This document shows, in pieces, positions 42,961 to 54,831 of a DNA stretch of 64,000 nucleotides. Below the pieces are notes generated by a model. It saw nothing but the letters and a program-made list of their open reading frames with translations, did not search any database and was not told the DNA's origin. Within the stretch, counting starts at the first letter, position 1. Each line of letters opens with the position of its first letter. The stretch is from Phoenix dactylifera. Its lineage: Eukaryota > Streptophyta > Magnoliopsida > Arecales > Arecaceae. Location: positions 17,752,131 through 17,816,130 of the forward strand of contig NC_052396.1 of NCBI RefSeq assembly GCF_009389715.1. The letters are read 5' to 3'. Both the position numbers and the translations under genes were made by a program.

Positions 42961-44369
42961 TGATTCTCTAATTGAAGAAATCTCTATTCTCAAGCTTAGT
43001 CTAAGTTAGAGCTACTTCATTTCCCTTACAATGCATGATTAAACATCTCCGAAGATCTAATTCACTCCGGTGGTGACAATAATTGGCATTTCTTAGGGCT
43101 TTAGAACTGCCTATATGCAATAGGTTGATCAGACTGAGGTAGAAGAAAATTAAACAGCATACTAAAATGTGAGTGTTAATAAGGCATTTTTTTGGATGTG
43201 AAAAGTAAGGCATCTGCTTAATTAGGTGCAATGGCATGTGTTGTCAGAGCAATGTTTAAGTCAGACAAGATTTTGAGGAATAAAGGAGAAAAGAATAATG
43301 TAGAATTATATGAGATACATACCTGATATTCTAAGCCTCTTTTTATGTGAGGTTGGTCTCTACAAGGTCCCAAGTCAAGTGGAGAACTATTTTTAGGCTA
43401 TTCTTATCTAGATCAACCTAGAAATACGAGTCCAATTAAAACATATCCTCTGCAATGCCACGTGTTAATCTATGATTAGTTGGCTAGATTTGGGCCACAT
43501 CAGCATGCATACAGTTTCACCATTACCAATAGTCTTGCTTTCCCCTGCTTCCTTGGGTACACCCTTATGCTTTTAATTGGCAACAACTTCACTTCAATAC
43601 AAATTTGCCCGAGATGCCTCATAGTGTGTTACATCTCTAATTAAAACATGATCAATCACAATTGAAGTGTAGTATAAATTAGGTAATAAAGGGTTCAGAA
43701 AAGATATAGTTGTAGATAAAAATAATTTCTCCAGGCCCTTCCACTCCCCAAATAGGATGCTGTAAAAATGCTCATATGGCTTCTATTGGTCTAGAGTCCT
43801 GTTATAACTAAACAACTGATAGCACCCTTCAGATAGTAAATTTTCATTATTCCATTTTGATTCTTTGGAATCCAACATCTTGCATAAGAAACGGAGGAAT
43901 CCAGATGCCCCAAGACCTTTGGAATACCATCAAAATAATCCCTTCTAGAATATCATTTTCTCTTCTTGATGGATGACATAGTCGCATTACAAAGTTTAAG
44001 ATCATTGGACCGAAGGATCATAGCTGTTTTCCTTTAATGGACTTCCAACAACCTGCCAATAGTATCCACAAAAGCATCCAAGGTAGCTTTGACAAATCTG
44101 CTGTCAAACTAATAAGAAAAAGAACTTTACACAGCTAGGCATGGAGAGGGCAACAAGTTGACAAGGGAGCCCACCAAATGCTCCCCCATCAAGACCAACA
44201 CATCTCAGTTGAAGAGAAAACACTGGGCATCTGTGGATGGAAACCAACTCCTTTCTTGTTTGGACTGGAATGAATACAAGGAGATTCTTTTTGACTCAAA
44301 TGCCTAATCTGCTGAAGGATCAGGTCCTTCTTATATAAATCTTTCAACAGCTAGCTATTTCCACTTTTT
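42961..44369. other. Intergenic DNA
   Basis: No gene recognised. The right part, next to the LINE fragment, may be decayed LINE sequence, but no motif could be read with confidence. Confidence 0.35.
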
Positions 44370-44620
44370 TACAGACTAATCCTTATCCCCGGAGAAAGGC
44401 GACTAATCTACTAGCTTTCGAGGTGACACATGTCTATCGAAAAGCTAATAATGCTGCAGACTGGATGACGATATACGTGGCTAATCATACGAGAACTATA
44501 CTGCGGACTGCTTCATCGGATATTCTTTCTGATTTGTTAAATATTTTGTTTTCAGATTCCCACTTTTGTATTTATAATATATTAGTAGAATAAATCCGAT
44601 TTTTCACCCAAAAAAAAAAA
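44370..44620 (+). pseudogene. LINE 3' end: RNase H tail with poly(A)
   Basis: The translation reads LAFEVTHVYRKANNAADWMT, then IYVANHTRTIL and a short C-terminus ending in a stop. This is the RNase H C-terminal signature of plant L1-type LINEs (HVYREANxAADW). AATAAA lies shortly before an A10 run at 44611-44620, the expected 3' poly(A) of a LINE. The element is truncated at its 5' side. Confidence 0.8.
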
Positions 44621-45289
44621 TCCCTCATCTTAATCTTCTCCAAGCATAGCATGAGAGGGGAAGAATAAACAATGTGGGAGATAAGGATCAGGTGTTTGAA
44701 GCAGAACACCACAAGTGGTAAAGACCCATCTGGTATGTTTTCAATAGGTACTAAAGGCAGTGGTAAAGACCCATCCTGTCAGCTGTGTTTGAAAAAAAAA
44801 TATTTGACATCAGTTTTTATACTCCACTACAATTTCAATTCGTCTTCTGTAACTTTAAAAATCACCACAGTGAGGCCTCCATAAGGATGCTTAGTGGCTA
44901 AGGATTTAAAAAGGTGGTCCTTCATAATTAGGACAAAGCTTGATGGTTATGGTTGTAGGAAGTCAAATTTTTTCTTCACGTTGCAAGGAGGAACCTTAGG
45001 GTTTTCAGGGACTAGTGAAGCCCACGTCACATTGCGTGGGGAATTCATTAGGTAGCAAATTGGAATGTCAAGCAAGCCTGTGCCTTTTGTGTAAGGCCAT
45101 GGTCTTTCTTAGATGCGCTTTAGACCTAACAAATGAAAGTTGGAAATAAAAGAGAAAGGAGAAGGACATCCACAATGTTTTCTTTGCTTGGGGTGGCATT
45201 CCACCTCCCTCACGAGAAAGCCGTGTCTTACACAAAAAACAAATATCCAGGCCATGCACCTGAATCAATCTCCTAAATAAGTAAAGGAG
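44621..45289. other. Intergenic DNA
   Basis: A short direct repeat (GGTAAAGACCCATC at about 44717 and 44763) is visible. No gene recognised. Confidence 0.35.
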
Positions 45290-46394
45290 GGCTTGCCCGC
45301 CACCTGTAGTTCCACGCAAGCATCTTCATTCTTCTACATGGGACAAAGGGGGATTCTACTCCTCACCACTCAGAGTCCCCATCCCAAGCTTCCCTTGTTG
45401 GGTTGGCTGACTATTCGAGCCCCCATCCATCACCCCCACTGCAACTCTGCCTTCACCCTCCTCACCATTGTTCTATGCTCCTCCGGTTCAGTGGAGGAGG
45501 ATCGGTTAAGTTGCCCACTAACAGACCCAAATCCACTACGGAAAGGGCCAACACCTATGAGGCCCCAAAAGCCAGAGAAGTTGCCCCGTCATCGCCGGCG
45601 GAGTGCCGAGAGGTGCTGGAACCACTGGCTTGTGCACCAGGGTCTCCTTCAACGCCTGGGTTAAGGTTGGGGACATGCTAAAGCTCGGCTCCCGCTATCC
45701 ACCAGGACCACGCCCGCTATCCCTAACGGGCTCAGCCACCTAGGTCGCACCAGGCCCAGCAACCAAGTTGGCCGGATCAGCACCTCTGGGCCAGCCCGAG
45801 TCCCTCACGCACTGGCCCGTGCCAGCCCCCTTGGTCGCAGGGCCCTTAGGCCTCTTAAGATTCGAGTAACCTGAGCCCGCATCCACCAACGCGACTTCTG
45901 GGCCGAACAGTTCGTCCCACAGCCTAGCCCCACCAGACTCCTTAACTAAGTCAGCTAGGTCACGCAACGGGTCAAACCCTGACTTGGTTTGAAGCCCCAC
46001 CTGAGTCGCCACAACACCCGAGTCATCGCCATCTCCGATCACCCGGTCCTTCGGGGGTGATCGCCGACACGCCACCTTCGCCGGTTTCTACCATCCATCT
46101 AGCTCTGGCTGTGAGCTAGGGGGACTCGAATGGTTGGACGTAGCTCGACCGTGAGGAAGAAGAATCCAGCCCTAACAACTCCGGGGTTGACTCGTTATCT
46201 TCCTCATCCTCGGTGGTTCTTTCACAGACCTCAGTGGCTGGATCTTCACAGTCGCCAGCCAAGGGCCGAACACAAGCCTTCGGCTAGCTCATCCGAGCTG
46301 ATATTAGGCTCGCCACCAACCCCCTAGCCTTCGACCGCCTCCACCACCATTGGAATTGGGGGCCTCGACCACTCCTGCAAATCCCCCACCTCTA
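45290..46394 (-). other. GC-rich segment with an unassigned 111-codon minus-strand ORF
   Basis: This 1.1-kb block is markedly GC-richer than its surroundings. The minus-strand ORF 45740-46075 has an acidic, then Gly/Pro/Lys-rich composition (DPLRDLADLVKESGGARLWD is its most structured part). It might be the linker end of a LINE ORF1, given LINE pieces on both sides, but I recognise no domain. It could equally be a captured gene fragment. Confidence 0.35.
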
Positions 46395-48235
46395 CCGTCA
46401 TCTAAGGGTTCATATCTATTCAAATCTAATCACAAGCACCACGATCGGCCCGTGGTTAGCCCCAACAGATCCGTGTTGCAGTGTTCCTTAGTCCACATAA
46501 GTTATGGGCTGGGTCCATTTTGATATCATTTGTAACAATCCAGAACCTCATCCACAATGGCTAGCTAGAAGTATTATTTGGATTCCTTAGTTCTGTATAA
46601 GTATCCAAGATTTGCTCGGTGAATAACCGATATGGGACTAAACACGTGCCCGCATGGGTCCTCACATATATACTCTCTTCGTTCAAGCCTTGATGTCCTC
46701 ATCAGGGTAAGGATTCAAATCTAATCATAAGCACCATAATCGGCCCATGGTCAGCTTAATCCAGCGGTCAAGCGGCAGCTTCTGATGGAAAGTGGATCTC
46801 GGAATAGAGCAACAAAGCAATGGGGAAAAAGAGAGAGAAAGGAGGAGACTTCAAGCGGTGGTGTTCGGCCAGGTGGCACGCCGGCCACTAGAGGAGGAGG
46901 AGGAGAGGTGCTTGGTGGTAGATCCAGAGGAGAACTTGGTATTTAAAGGGCTTTGGATGATAGATAAGCTTGAGGTTGTTGTTGAACCACTCACGATTGT
47001 CACAATGGATAAACATGACTGAACGGCCAGTGGCTGTTCGAACGGGCCATGGAGTCATCACCAGCCGCGACTCCGCGGCCTTATCTCCTCACGAGTGAGG
47101 AAGAAGGCATTCTTATCTCCTCACGAGCGAGGAAGAAGGAGCAGAGGATAACGATCATGATCCTCTGTTTCCATTCTTCCTTCTCAGGTTGGATCGTGGG
47201 CTGAAGTTGATTGGGCCGAAATAGCTTATTCATACTTTGGCTATGTTAGCTAGCATTCTCATTTCAATAAGCATCTCAAACAAAATTTTGATACCTTAAT
47301 ACAAATTTATCAATAACAAAAACAAACAAAGACATTTGTCTCATTGCCTAATTTCTATCCATCTCTCAAACTTTCCGACAAACCCTAAGAATTCTAAAAG
47401 CTAAACTTCAATATGACTATTTCAATCATGATTCCTAGTAATCTTAAACCTAAGCTCTAATACCATTTGTAATAACCCAAGATCTCACCCAAAAAGACTA
47501 GCCAGAATGTATTATTTGAGTTCCTTGATCTTGTATAAGTATCCAAGATCTACCCAGAAAATAACCGATGTAGGACTAAACACTCGCCTGCACGAATCCT
47601 CACATCCTCTTTCTGTTTAAGCCTTGACGTCCTCGTTAAGCTAAAGATTCATATCCATTCAAATCTAATCACAAGAACCATGATCAGCCTATGGTTAGCC
47701 CCAATGGATCCCTGCTGTAGTATCTCCTAGTCCACATAAATTATGGGCTAGGTCCGCTCTGATACCATTTTGTAACAACCCAAGATCTCACCCAAAATGG
47801 CTAAGCGGATGGTATTATTTGAGTTCCTTAGTCCTGTATAAGTACCCAAGATCTGCTCAGCGAATAACCGATGTGGGACTAAACACATGCCCGCACGGGT
47901 CCTCACATACTCTCTCCGTTCAAGCCCTAACATTTTCGTCAGGATAAGGGTTCAAATCTAATCATAGGCACCACAATCGGCCCATGGTCAGTTCGATCCG
48001 GCGGTCAAGCGGTGGCTTTCGACGGCAAAGTGGATCTCGAGACAAAGCAACAAAGCAATAGGGGAAAAGAGAGAGAGGAGGAGACTTTAGAGGAGAGGAA
48101 CTTAATATTTAAAGGGTTATGAAAGAATCCGTACAGACGTGTGTTTAGTCCAACATCAGTTATTTGTTAAGTAGATCTTTGGTATTTATACAAGATTAAA
48201 AAACACAAATAATATATTCCAGCTAGTGACCGTCA
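46395..48235 (-). mobile_element. Cluster of TRIM copies including one inverted LTR
   Basis: The same TRIM family as 21810-22550. LTR copies lie at 46531-46666, 47468-47604 and 47771-47907, each about 137 bp and in the same orientation, with internal segments carrying primer-site variants (complement of TGGTATCAGAGC at about 47757). 47468-47907 is a standard LTR-internal-LTR unit. A further LTR copy at about 48121-48235 is inverted. An additional segment (CAAAGCAAYRGGGRAAA, then GAGAGAGRAGGAG) is shared between about 46667-46860 and 47908-48110, so a larger unit was also duplicated. Confidence 0.8.
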
Positions 48236-48389
48236 TGAAATGCCTTCGTAGATTCTCTATCTCCTCCAAAATTCGGTGGGACATCCGTCCACCCTAGGGT
48301 TTCCTCAGGCGAAGGAGCCACCCGCCGCCTTATCTGCTTGGTCAGCCATTGTGCCCTTGTTTTCTTTTTTTTGGTACATCGGTAGCTTA

Positions 48390-48930
48390 TGTCAGTCTGG
48401 CATGAGTACTACCATCAATGTCAAGAGACATAGATGACTTAAAAGTGGCGCGAAGGGGGGGGGGGGGGGTAGAATCAGACATTGTCAAAATAAAACCTTT
48501 CACGAGTGATGAGCAACAAAAAAGGCGACTCAGTCTGCAACCATGTTCACCTCTCGGAACACATGGCAACCTGAATCGAGCAGAAGTCTGACACCAGTCT
48601 CTGGATGTTCCTGAATAGAGGGCGGCCATCGTCCCGTCACTCGATATCATGAATCCACTCCAGTGACCGTAGTAGAGTCTCCCTCCAGAATAATGCAATC
48701 AGCCCATAGGATCCTCCTCGCATAGATGACTTCCTTTCATGCTGCTCTGAGCTCAGCTGCAATAGCAGCCATATCATAAGCGTGCCGTTCGCATGCCACA
48801 AGCAATCTGGAGTCATAATTCCAAATTACAAACTTTGTCTCCATCTGTCGAGGCACAACCGTCAAACTTAATTTTGAAGTGGTCAAGAGTTGGGGGCTGC
48901 CCAAAGACCCCAGCGCTGTTCGCCTCCTGC
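48390..48930 (-). pseudogene. LINE RNase H domain fragment
   Basis: The minus-strand translation includes KFDGCASTDGDKVCNLEL (start of the RNase H fold), then YDMAAIAAELRAA, and near 48500 DWVAFFVAHHS, the C-terminal signature. Several frame changes and a stop interrupt it. A G run at about 48457-48470 lies just beyond the C-terminus. It is the same class of LINE tail as at 44370-44620 but on the other strand. Confidence 0.75.
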
Positions 48931-48963
48931 CCTTGTTTTCTAGGCTTCGCGAAGTTGGCACGC

Positions 48964-49260
48964 CACGTGTCTCGATCCGGCGCGTCCAATCCTCCTATGT
49001 ATACCCCTTTCCGTAGGCGCCCTGTCCCCTGCGGCGATTGCGAGAACCCGAGGGGGAGAGAGGTCGGTAGGGAGATGGATAGGGGCTTTTTCTTCTTCTT
49101 CTAGCTTTTCCCCTGCAGCGAGCTTCCTCCCTCTCTCTCTTCTTCTTATTCTTATCTGTCCATTGATGGAATGATTCATTGGGCCTTGTTTGTTATATGG
49201 TCGCCGCCGCCTCTGATTCGCTTGGTGCAGGTCGGGAACGGGCTCGATTTTTGCCCGACG
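48964..49260 (+). promoter_or_regulatory. Cellular-type promoter and non-coding first exon
   Basis: In order: G-box CACGTG (48964-48969), CCAAT (48986-48990), TATA-like TATGTATA (48996-49003), a CT-rich leader with TCTTCTTCTTCT runs, and a good splice donor after GCCCGACG at 49260 (GTGAGC). This is the layout of a plant housekeeping-type gene with a 5'-UTR intron. No coding exon is recognised downstream, so the gene is either non-coding, truncated by later insertions, or has small exons I cannot see. Confidence 0.45.
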
Positions 49261-51500
49261 GTGAGCTGGATCCCGCCTTGCATCAACTGAATCCGAGCCG
49301 GAATGCGACGCTCGGCGCCTTCGGTGCACCGCCGCTCCGGATCATGTGATTTCTCTGGTTCAAGATCAGATCTTTGTTTTTGTTTGTTGTCTCCTCGTGG
49401 GATCCGCCTACCCCGTTTCGATCTGCTTTTGCCCCGTCTCATTTCTTTAATGATCTGTTAAAGTTGATAACTTTATGCTTAAATTTGTGATTTTATTGAA
49501 TTGATGGATTCGATGAACTGTTCTTTATTGCTTTGTATTTCGTTTCTTATATTGCAAACACTTACTCTTTAGGTGCTGGATTTCCTCAGCTTGGAGCTTA
49601 TTGGATTGGTTCCTCTCATTCCTTGGCTTCCGATTCATAATTTTTCTTTAGTGGTCCGCCAAAGTTTGTGTCCTTGTCTGTTGATCTGTGTTTTTTTATT
49701 AAATCTATGGTCTTCATGAACTGGTTTTTGCTTTTGAATCCCAAAAATTTGAACTTTGGGAGCCAAGTGAATATGGATTTCATGTTTTTAAACTAATTGA
49801 TTGTACAACCGTTTGAAATACTTCATATATTCATCAGTTCGAAGATCAGATGTTTGTTTTCTCTTGGGATGGTATTCCTCTGCTTCACTCTTGGTTCCTT
49901 CTTGGTTTGTTATGTGCCTTGTTGATCTGTGAAAGATGGTAACATTTATTGCTTGGCTTTTGGTTTCGATTGAATTGATCAGTTGAGAACTGGTTTTGGT
50001 TTTTGGACATATCATGTTAGCTCATCCAATACTTGAATAGCTAAGGCAACTTGATCCCCTGACAATGTCATTCCATCAATTAGATGGCCAAGAGCTAGGC
50101 TTTAACTAACGAACAAACACAGGCATTTATATTATTATCAAGACATATCTCTGCTCTAGTTATCTATGTTAATCTGCTTCAGCTCAAATGGCATGTTCCT
50201 TCCATTAATTATTTTTTAGTGTCCTTTTATGGTTAATTAGTTTCTAGTGTAAGAGTCCTGATAGAAGAGATGGGGCTTACTTAGTTTGCTAACATTCAAG
50301 AAGGCAAGCTGTCTTCAGTTGGTTCCATTTTTGCCTGGTCTTCTTAATACATATTTGGTCTTATTTGCCTCCCATAACAAATGTGTAACTGAAGAAAATA
50401 GAATCTAAAAAGATCTCCTCCCTTGAAGGCTCTGGAAATGATTGCAGAAGCAAAGAAAAGTTATGCTACATGCCTTGAATAATTGGAGAGTAAGAATCAT
50501 TAGACTGGAGAGCTGAACTACTAGCATGTATGGTAAATAGCTTTCTCTATTGCTTTTTTTTTTTTTGTTATATCAAAGCAAATTTGGATGTGAATGCTGT
50601 TGTTGCACCATTAAATCTACTTGTTCCGCCTTTATCAGAATTTTTAACGGGGCTGAGATATTATGATGAGTGTTGAACTGATACAATCTTTCCCCCTGGA
50701 TTTTAGGCCACAAACAATACGAAATCTTAAGTAATATCCTACAATTCTTTTCATCTGCCAAACCTCCAAATATATGCTTTAGCCTGATATTGCTTTTTAA
50801 TCAAGTTGCATGAAGGAAGCAGCATTTCTTTAATTGTTCTTTGAAGGCAAGTTGCAAATGGCATGATGAGATGATATCATAATTCCAGTGTTTGTGATAG
50901 TTTTGTCAGTTTTCTTTTACTTCAGCACTGACAAGTAGACTCCTTCAAATTATACTGCAAGCTCTGAAGAAAATGTTTCAAGACATGCATGATTGTATCT
51001 AGCAGAGCAGATGGAGCTAGGTTGTCTTCCTTTTCTCTTCGAATTCTATTAGCATGAATGCTTAGAACTTCCCTATTTGTTATATTCCATGGAAGAATAA
51101 CATCTTCCTTTTCTTGCAGTACTCTAGAGTCTAGACTCGAGCTACTTGCTTTTTCCCTTTACCTCTTATGCATCAACTGGTCAATTGCCATGGTTATCTA
51201 AGCCTCATCATGGGTCTCATGTCGAAAAGGTAGTAGGATCAAAGAAATGTAAGCACTCCACTTTGCCTGTGCCTTTTTTCTTTGGTCCCTCCCCATTCCT
51301 AAAATTTATAATCACATGAATGCTGGCTCTCATGCCTTCACCCAGAGTTCAAAAACCTCTCTCTTCCACGTTCCCATGTATAGTAAACCAAAATATTGGT
51401 AAAAGCATTCATCTTCCTTTTCTAAATCTCATAGCTAAGCAACAAATAATATTGCATGTTTATCATTCTATAAACCACCAGGCTCTCTCCTCCTGGAGGG
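49261..51500 (+). other. Candidate leader intron with three related segments
   Basis: Segments near 49360-49520, 49675-49740 and 49845-50005 share the order AGATCAGATSTTTGTTTT (first and third), GATCTGTKAAAG or GATCTGTGTTTT, then GAACTGGTTTTTG-like text. This suggests an old tandem triplication. T-rich intron-like composition continues. TTTTCTTGCAG at about 51109-51119 is a plausible acceptor, but nothing coding follows it. Confidence 0.4.
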
Positions 51501-51504
51501 TTGG

Positions 51505-51765
51505 TGCGTTTGGTTTGCAATCGAAATCGGAATGGATTGGAATGGAAATCGAAATGGCCATATTGTCCAACGTATTTGGTTCGTAATTGGAATCAAAATC
51601 AGAATGGATTTGAATATTTGGGGAGAGTCGAGGTTGGATTTTGGAGAATTAGGGCAGGAGGAAATTGGAATGGGAATAGGACTCCCTCCAACTAAATGGC
51701 TGGAATGAGAGTTGCTCATTCCCATTCCCATTCTATAGTCCAACTCTCCCCAACCAAACATGCGC
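51505..51765. mobile_element. MITE-like element with GTTTGGTT-type inverted ends
   Basis: The left end TGCGTTTGGTTTGC is inverted relative to the right end CCCCAACCAAACATGCGC. The interior is a run of GGAATGG/CCATTCC-like words (AATGGATTGGAATGG and CATTCCCATTCCCATTC) that can also pair. No coding capacity; the target-site duplication is not clear. Confidence 0.65.
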
Positions 51766-53566
51766 TTAACGATTCTGTCCACGATCTACAACTCTGAAAA
51801 TTCCTCCTTCCTTCGATATTTTGCAACAAATCTCTATTGCATGTGAATTGTTCTTTTAGTCAGCTTGTAGTCTGTTCATGATATTTTACTGTTTCATACT
51901 GTAGTTTGCCCCCATGTATTAGTTTTTGGGTTATACAGATGCCTATTCTGTCACTAGCAGTACATGATAATGGGTAAGGCATTTTCTCTTTTCTTTTCCT
52001 TTTTTGTTAGATATTGTTTCTTTATATTAAATTCAGTAGTTATGGAATTTTGCACTATCATGTCTAGTGATTTTGGATATGTTGAAATGCACATCGTTTT
52101 ACTTGAAATGGTAACAGTTTCCAGCTTCTTTCATGCTTTTAACACAAAGTTACTCATTTCCAAATGCAACTTTCTGATTCCAATAGATCATAAGCTTATT
52201 GTGCGGTCACATGTTATGCTGCATGCAAGGTAAAACACGCTGAGAGTTCAAGGGCTTGGGTTTTATCTTTCGTGTGAAAATATGATTGATCTTCTTTCTC
52301 GATGCCGTCCGATCATGCTCCAGACAGATCTCAATCCATGTGCGCAGATCTCAAAGCAACCAATGTGTGATCAAATGGTGGATTCGCTTGAAGGAAGGTG
52401 AAACCTTCTTCCGCGCGAAAGGTTCAACCCTGTCTCAGAGTTTAAAGGGCCACCTTATCATGATATCCGCATTTCTAAATTCAAATTTTATCCGGGTTGT
52501 TAGTAATGACTGTATTCAAAGACTTTGAAATCACCACCAGGGAATCCACTAGATCGAGTTCAGTCAAATTACAAAACACTGTAAATAGATTATTCAGGTT
52601 TGCAACCCGGTCATGCTCGGTCAAGTTATCAAATATTGTAAATAGATTTTTGAGGTATCATCAAAAATTCAAGGTCTGTCAAAGTGTATGGTTGGTCTAT
52701 TATATTAATATGTACTTACAGACTTTACATAGAATATAGTAATAAAACTGCCAGCTCAAGTGGCCACCCAAGTCTTCATCAAGCTTAACATCTTTAAATG
52801 GATTTGTTTAGTACTATTATTATCTTGAAGTTGCACTACTTGGGTTTTGCTCCAAAGTTATCTTAAAGTATGATCAATTGGTGAACTTTGGTTTACAAAT
52901 CTGATGATGACAGTACCTCTTTACGGGCGTTTTCTTGGAACAGGGATGGATATGTTTGGTGGATTGCACATGGTTGACGTACGGATGTCTTACAACTGAA
53001 GGGACGTTAAGCTTAATTGTAAATCCTGAGGACTTGGCTATGGCTTTCGTGTCTGCACTGATGGTCAGTTGAAAATAATATGTGGAAATAAGCTTCTGAT
53101 CTACTCGAATACAGAATCTCTCTAACAATTTCATCTGCCTTCAAATGCAGTTAAGAATTTTTCTTTTACATGTCACTTTTAGAAGAGAAAAAAAAAGTAG
53201 AACACATGTTAGAAATGCACGGGTCATGTTTTGATGTTAAATTTCCCACATACTTGTCACCTTAGGTGCTTCAGGTTTTCCTCCTCCTGCAACAAAGGCA
53301 AGATGCTTCAATAATAGGTTTATTCATTTGACTGAAACAGCGTAGATTTGCTTTAAGCTTTGCTCAAACACTAGATTATGCTCCCTACCCTGAAAGATAC
53401 ACAGTTTGATTAGTGTGAAGCAAACAAGTAAGCAGTACTAAACTAACATCTCATTGATCTTGTCAATAGTTTCATTAATCTACAAAATAGAGTTGAACTC
53501 GCTGTTGGTTGTGCTTAACTAGTTTTGGCATGTATTTTATCAAATAAATAAGATGCTTCCTTTCAT
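51766..53566. other. Intergenic DNA with a MITE-like arm at about 52365-52440
   Basis: The arm relates to the fold-back element at 42650-42860. Two similar phrases near 52540-52660 (ATCGAGTTCAGTCAAATTAC and ATGCTCGGTCAAGTTATC, each followed by TGTAAATAGATT) indicate a short tandem duplication. No gene recognised. Confidence 0.4.
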
Positions 53567-53677
53567 TTAGACTCTGAAGTCTGAACTAAGTACATCCACA
53601 GCCTCACTGTTAGCAAGTTCTGCATCATCTTCTTGTCTTCTCTCGTCTTCACTTGCTCTCTCTGCTGCTCGAGCTAC
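53567..53677 (-). CDS. Possible terminal coding exon of an unidentified minus-strand gene
   Basis: Read on the minus strand, an acceptor-like TAAATGTAG precedes an open stretch encoding ARAAERASEDERRQEDD, then AELANSEAVDVLSSDFRV and a TAA stop (53567-53569). The charged, non-repetitive composition is more protein-like than its surroundings. No upstream exon was found and I do not recognise the family. It may be chance. Confidence 0.25.
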   Translation of the reverse strand, partial: VARAAERASEDERRQEDDAELANSEAVDVLSSDFRV

Positions 53678-54120
53678 ATTTACCATACATTTGCTTATAA
53701 TAAGGCAAGAAAAAACTGTGCATATATTATCTATGCATTTACTTATCGAGTCAACATTCATCATATTACAGTACTTAGGATGAACAAATCTGCAAGCTTT
53801 TTAACATTATGCGTGCTACTTAATGCTTATCCAAGATGAGCACATCTAGTATATCAGTCAGAAATGGCAATCTCTATTCACATATTGTCTCCACTTTTTA
53901 CGAATCAAAGGGCTTTGTTACAATTATGATGAGAAATTTGTTCTGGGTGACCGTTACAGAACAGAACAATTATTTTTAATGAGGGATGATTGGATATATC
54001 AGGTATCAGGAACTGGAAGGACATCAAGAGAATAAAAATTCTCAAGAACATTCATCACTAAATGTTCTATGCATGCCATTGTTGGTGGGCTATCCTCTAG
54101 AACAAAGCTGCTGAAGGGGT

Positions 54121-54318
54121 CAATCAAGTGAGCCAATCACAATTTTAGTTGATTCTGGGAGCATCCATACTTTAATTGAACTTGTCTTACCAAAGATGAT
54201 GCTACTTAGAGTGGATGAGAAAAAAAATCGTTTTGAGATAATGGTAGCTACAGGAGAAAAGATGAAAATAATGGGGAAATACCCCAATTACCTATTATCA
54301 ATTTCTAGGAGATGATTT
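54121..54318 (+). pseudogene. Gypsy retroviral-type aspartic protease fragment
   Basis: The translation contains ITILVDSGSIHTLIE, the DSGS active-site motif of Ty3/gypsy proteases, followed by FEIMVATGEKMKIMGKYP, the usual second conserved segment. It is open for about 66 codons and ends at TGA near 54318. No LTR or pol sequence belonging to it is seen alongside. Confidence 0.7.
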
Positions 54319-54410
54319 CAGGTGGTTGCTCCTGTCTTTTCTCATATATCTAGGTTCCAGTCTTCTGGTTTGTTTTGTTAAAACAGGAACTTTAGTTTAT
54401 TTGAGAACTT

Positions 54411-54779
54411 TTAATTTTTGACCTGAACTATGTATTAAAGCAGCTGCTGCATTTCTCCTTGGTATGCTGCATTTCTCCTGCTAGTATGATCAAAGACGCA
54501 TGTTTGGTGATCCTAAGACAAATGTTGTTATCACAGAAAGCAATACAGTGGTAATTGAAATCAGCAGACAATTATAGTTCTAATCAGATTCCTTTCCATG
54601 CATCTTAAGAGCCCCTGAATTTTTTTCTTCCTACTAAGAGGATCGAAATTTTACCCTGCATAGCCAAATTATGTAGTTGGATGTTAAGATGGTCTTAAAG
54701 ACTGTTATGATCAGATAAATTCTTTGATTGAGAGGACCAAGATAACATCTAGCTACCGAACAACTGCTTACAGGAAAGG
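54411..54779 (+). repeat. 368-bp dispersed direct repeat B, copy 2
   Basis: Partner of 39347-39714. It ends about 50 bp before the Copia 5' LTR. Confidence 0.85.
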
Positions 54780-54831
54780 AGTATTCCCGAACATTTCATA
54801 TGGATCTCAAGCTAGCTTTCTACACTCCTAT

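Noticed and set aside
49355..49400. CAGATCTTTGT text resembling the start of a ubiquitin coding sequence
   Set aside because: No ATG precedes it in the right place and no further ubiquitin residues follow; a similar phrase recurs at 49850, so it is an intronic repeat.
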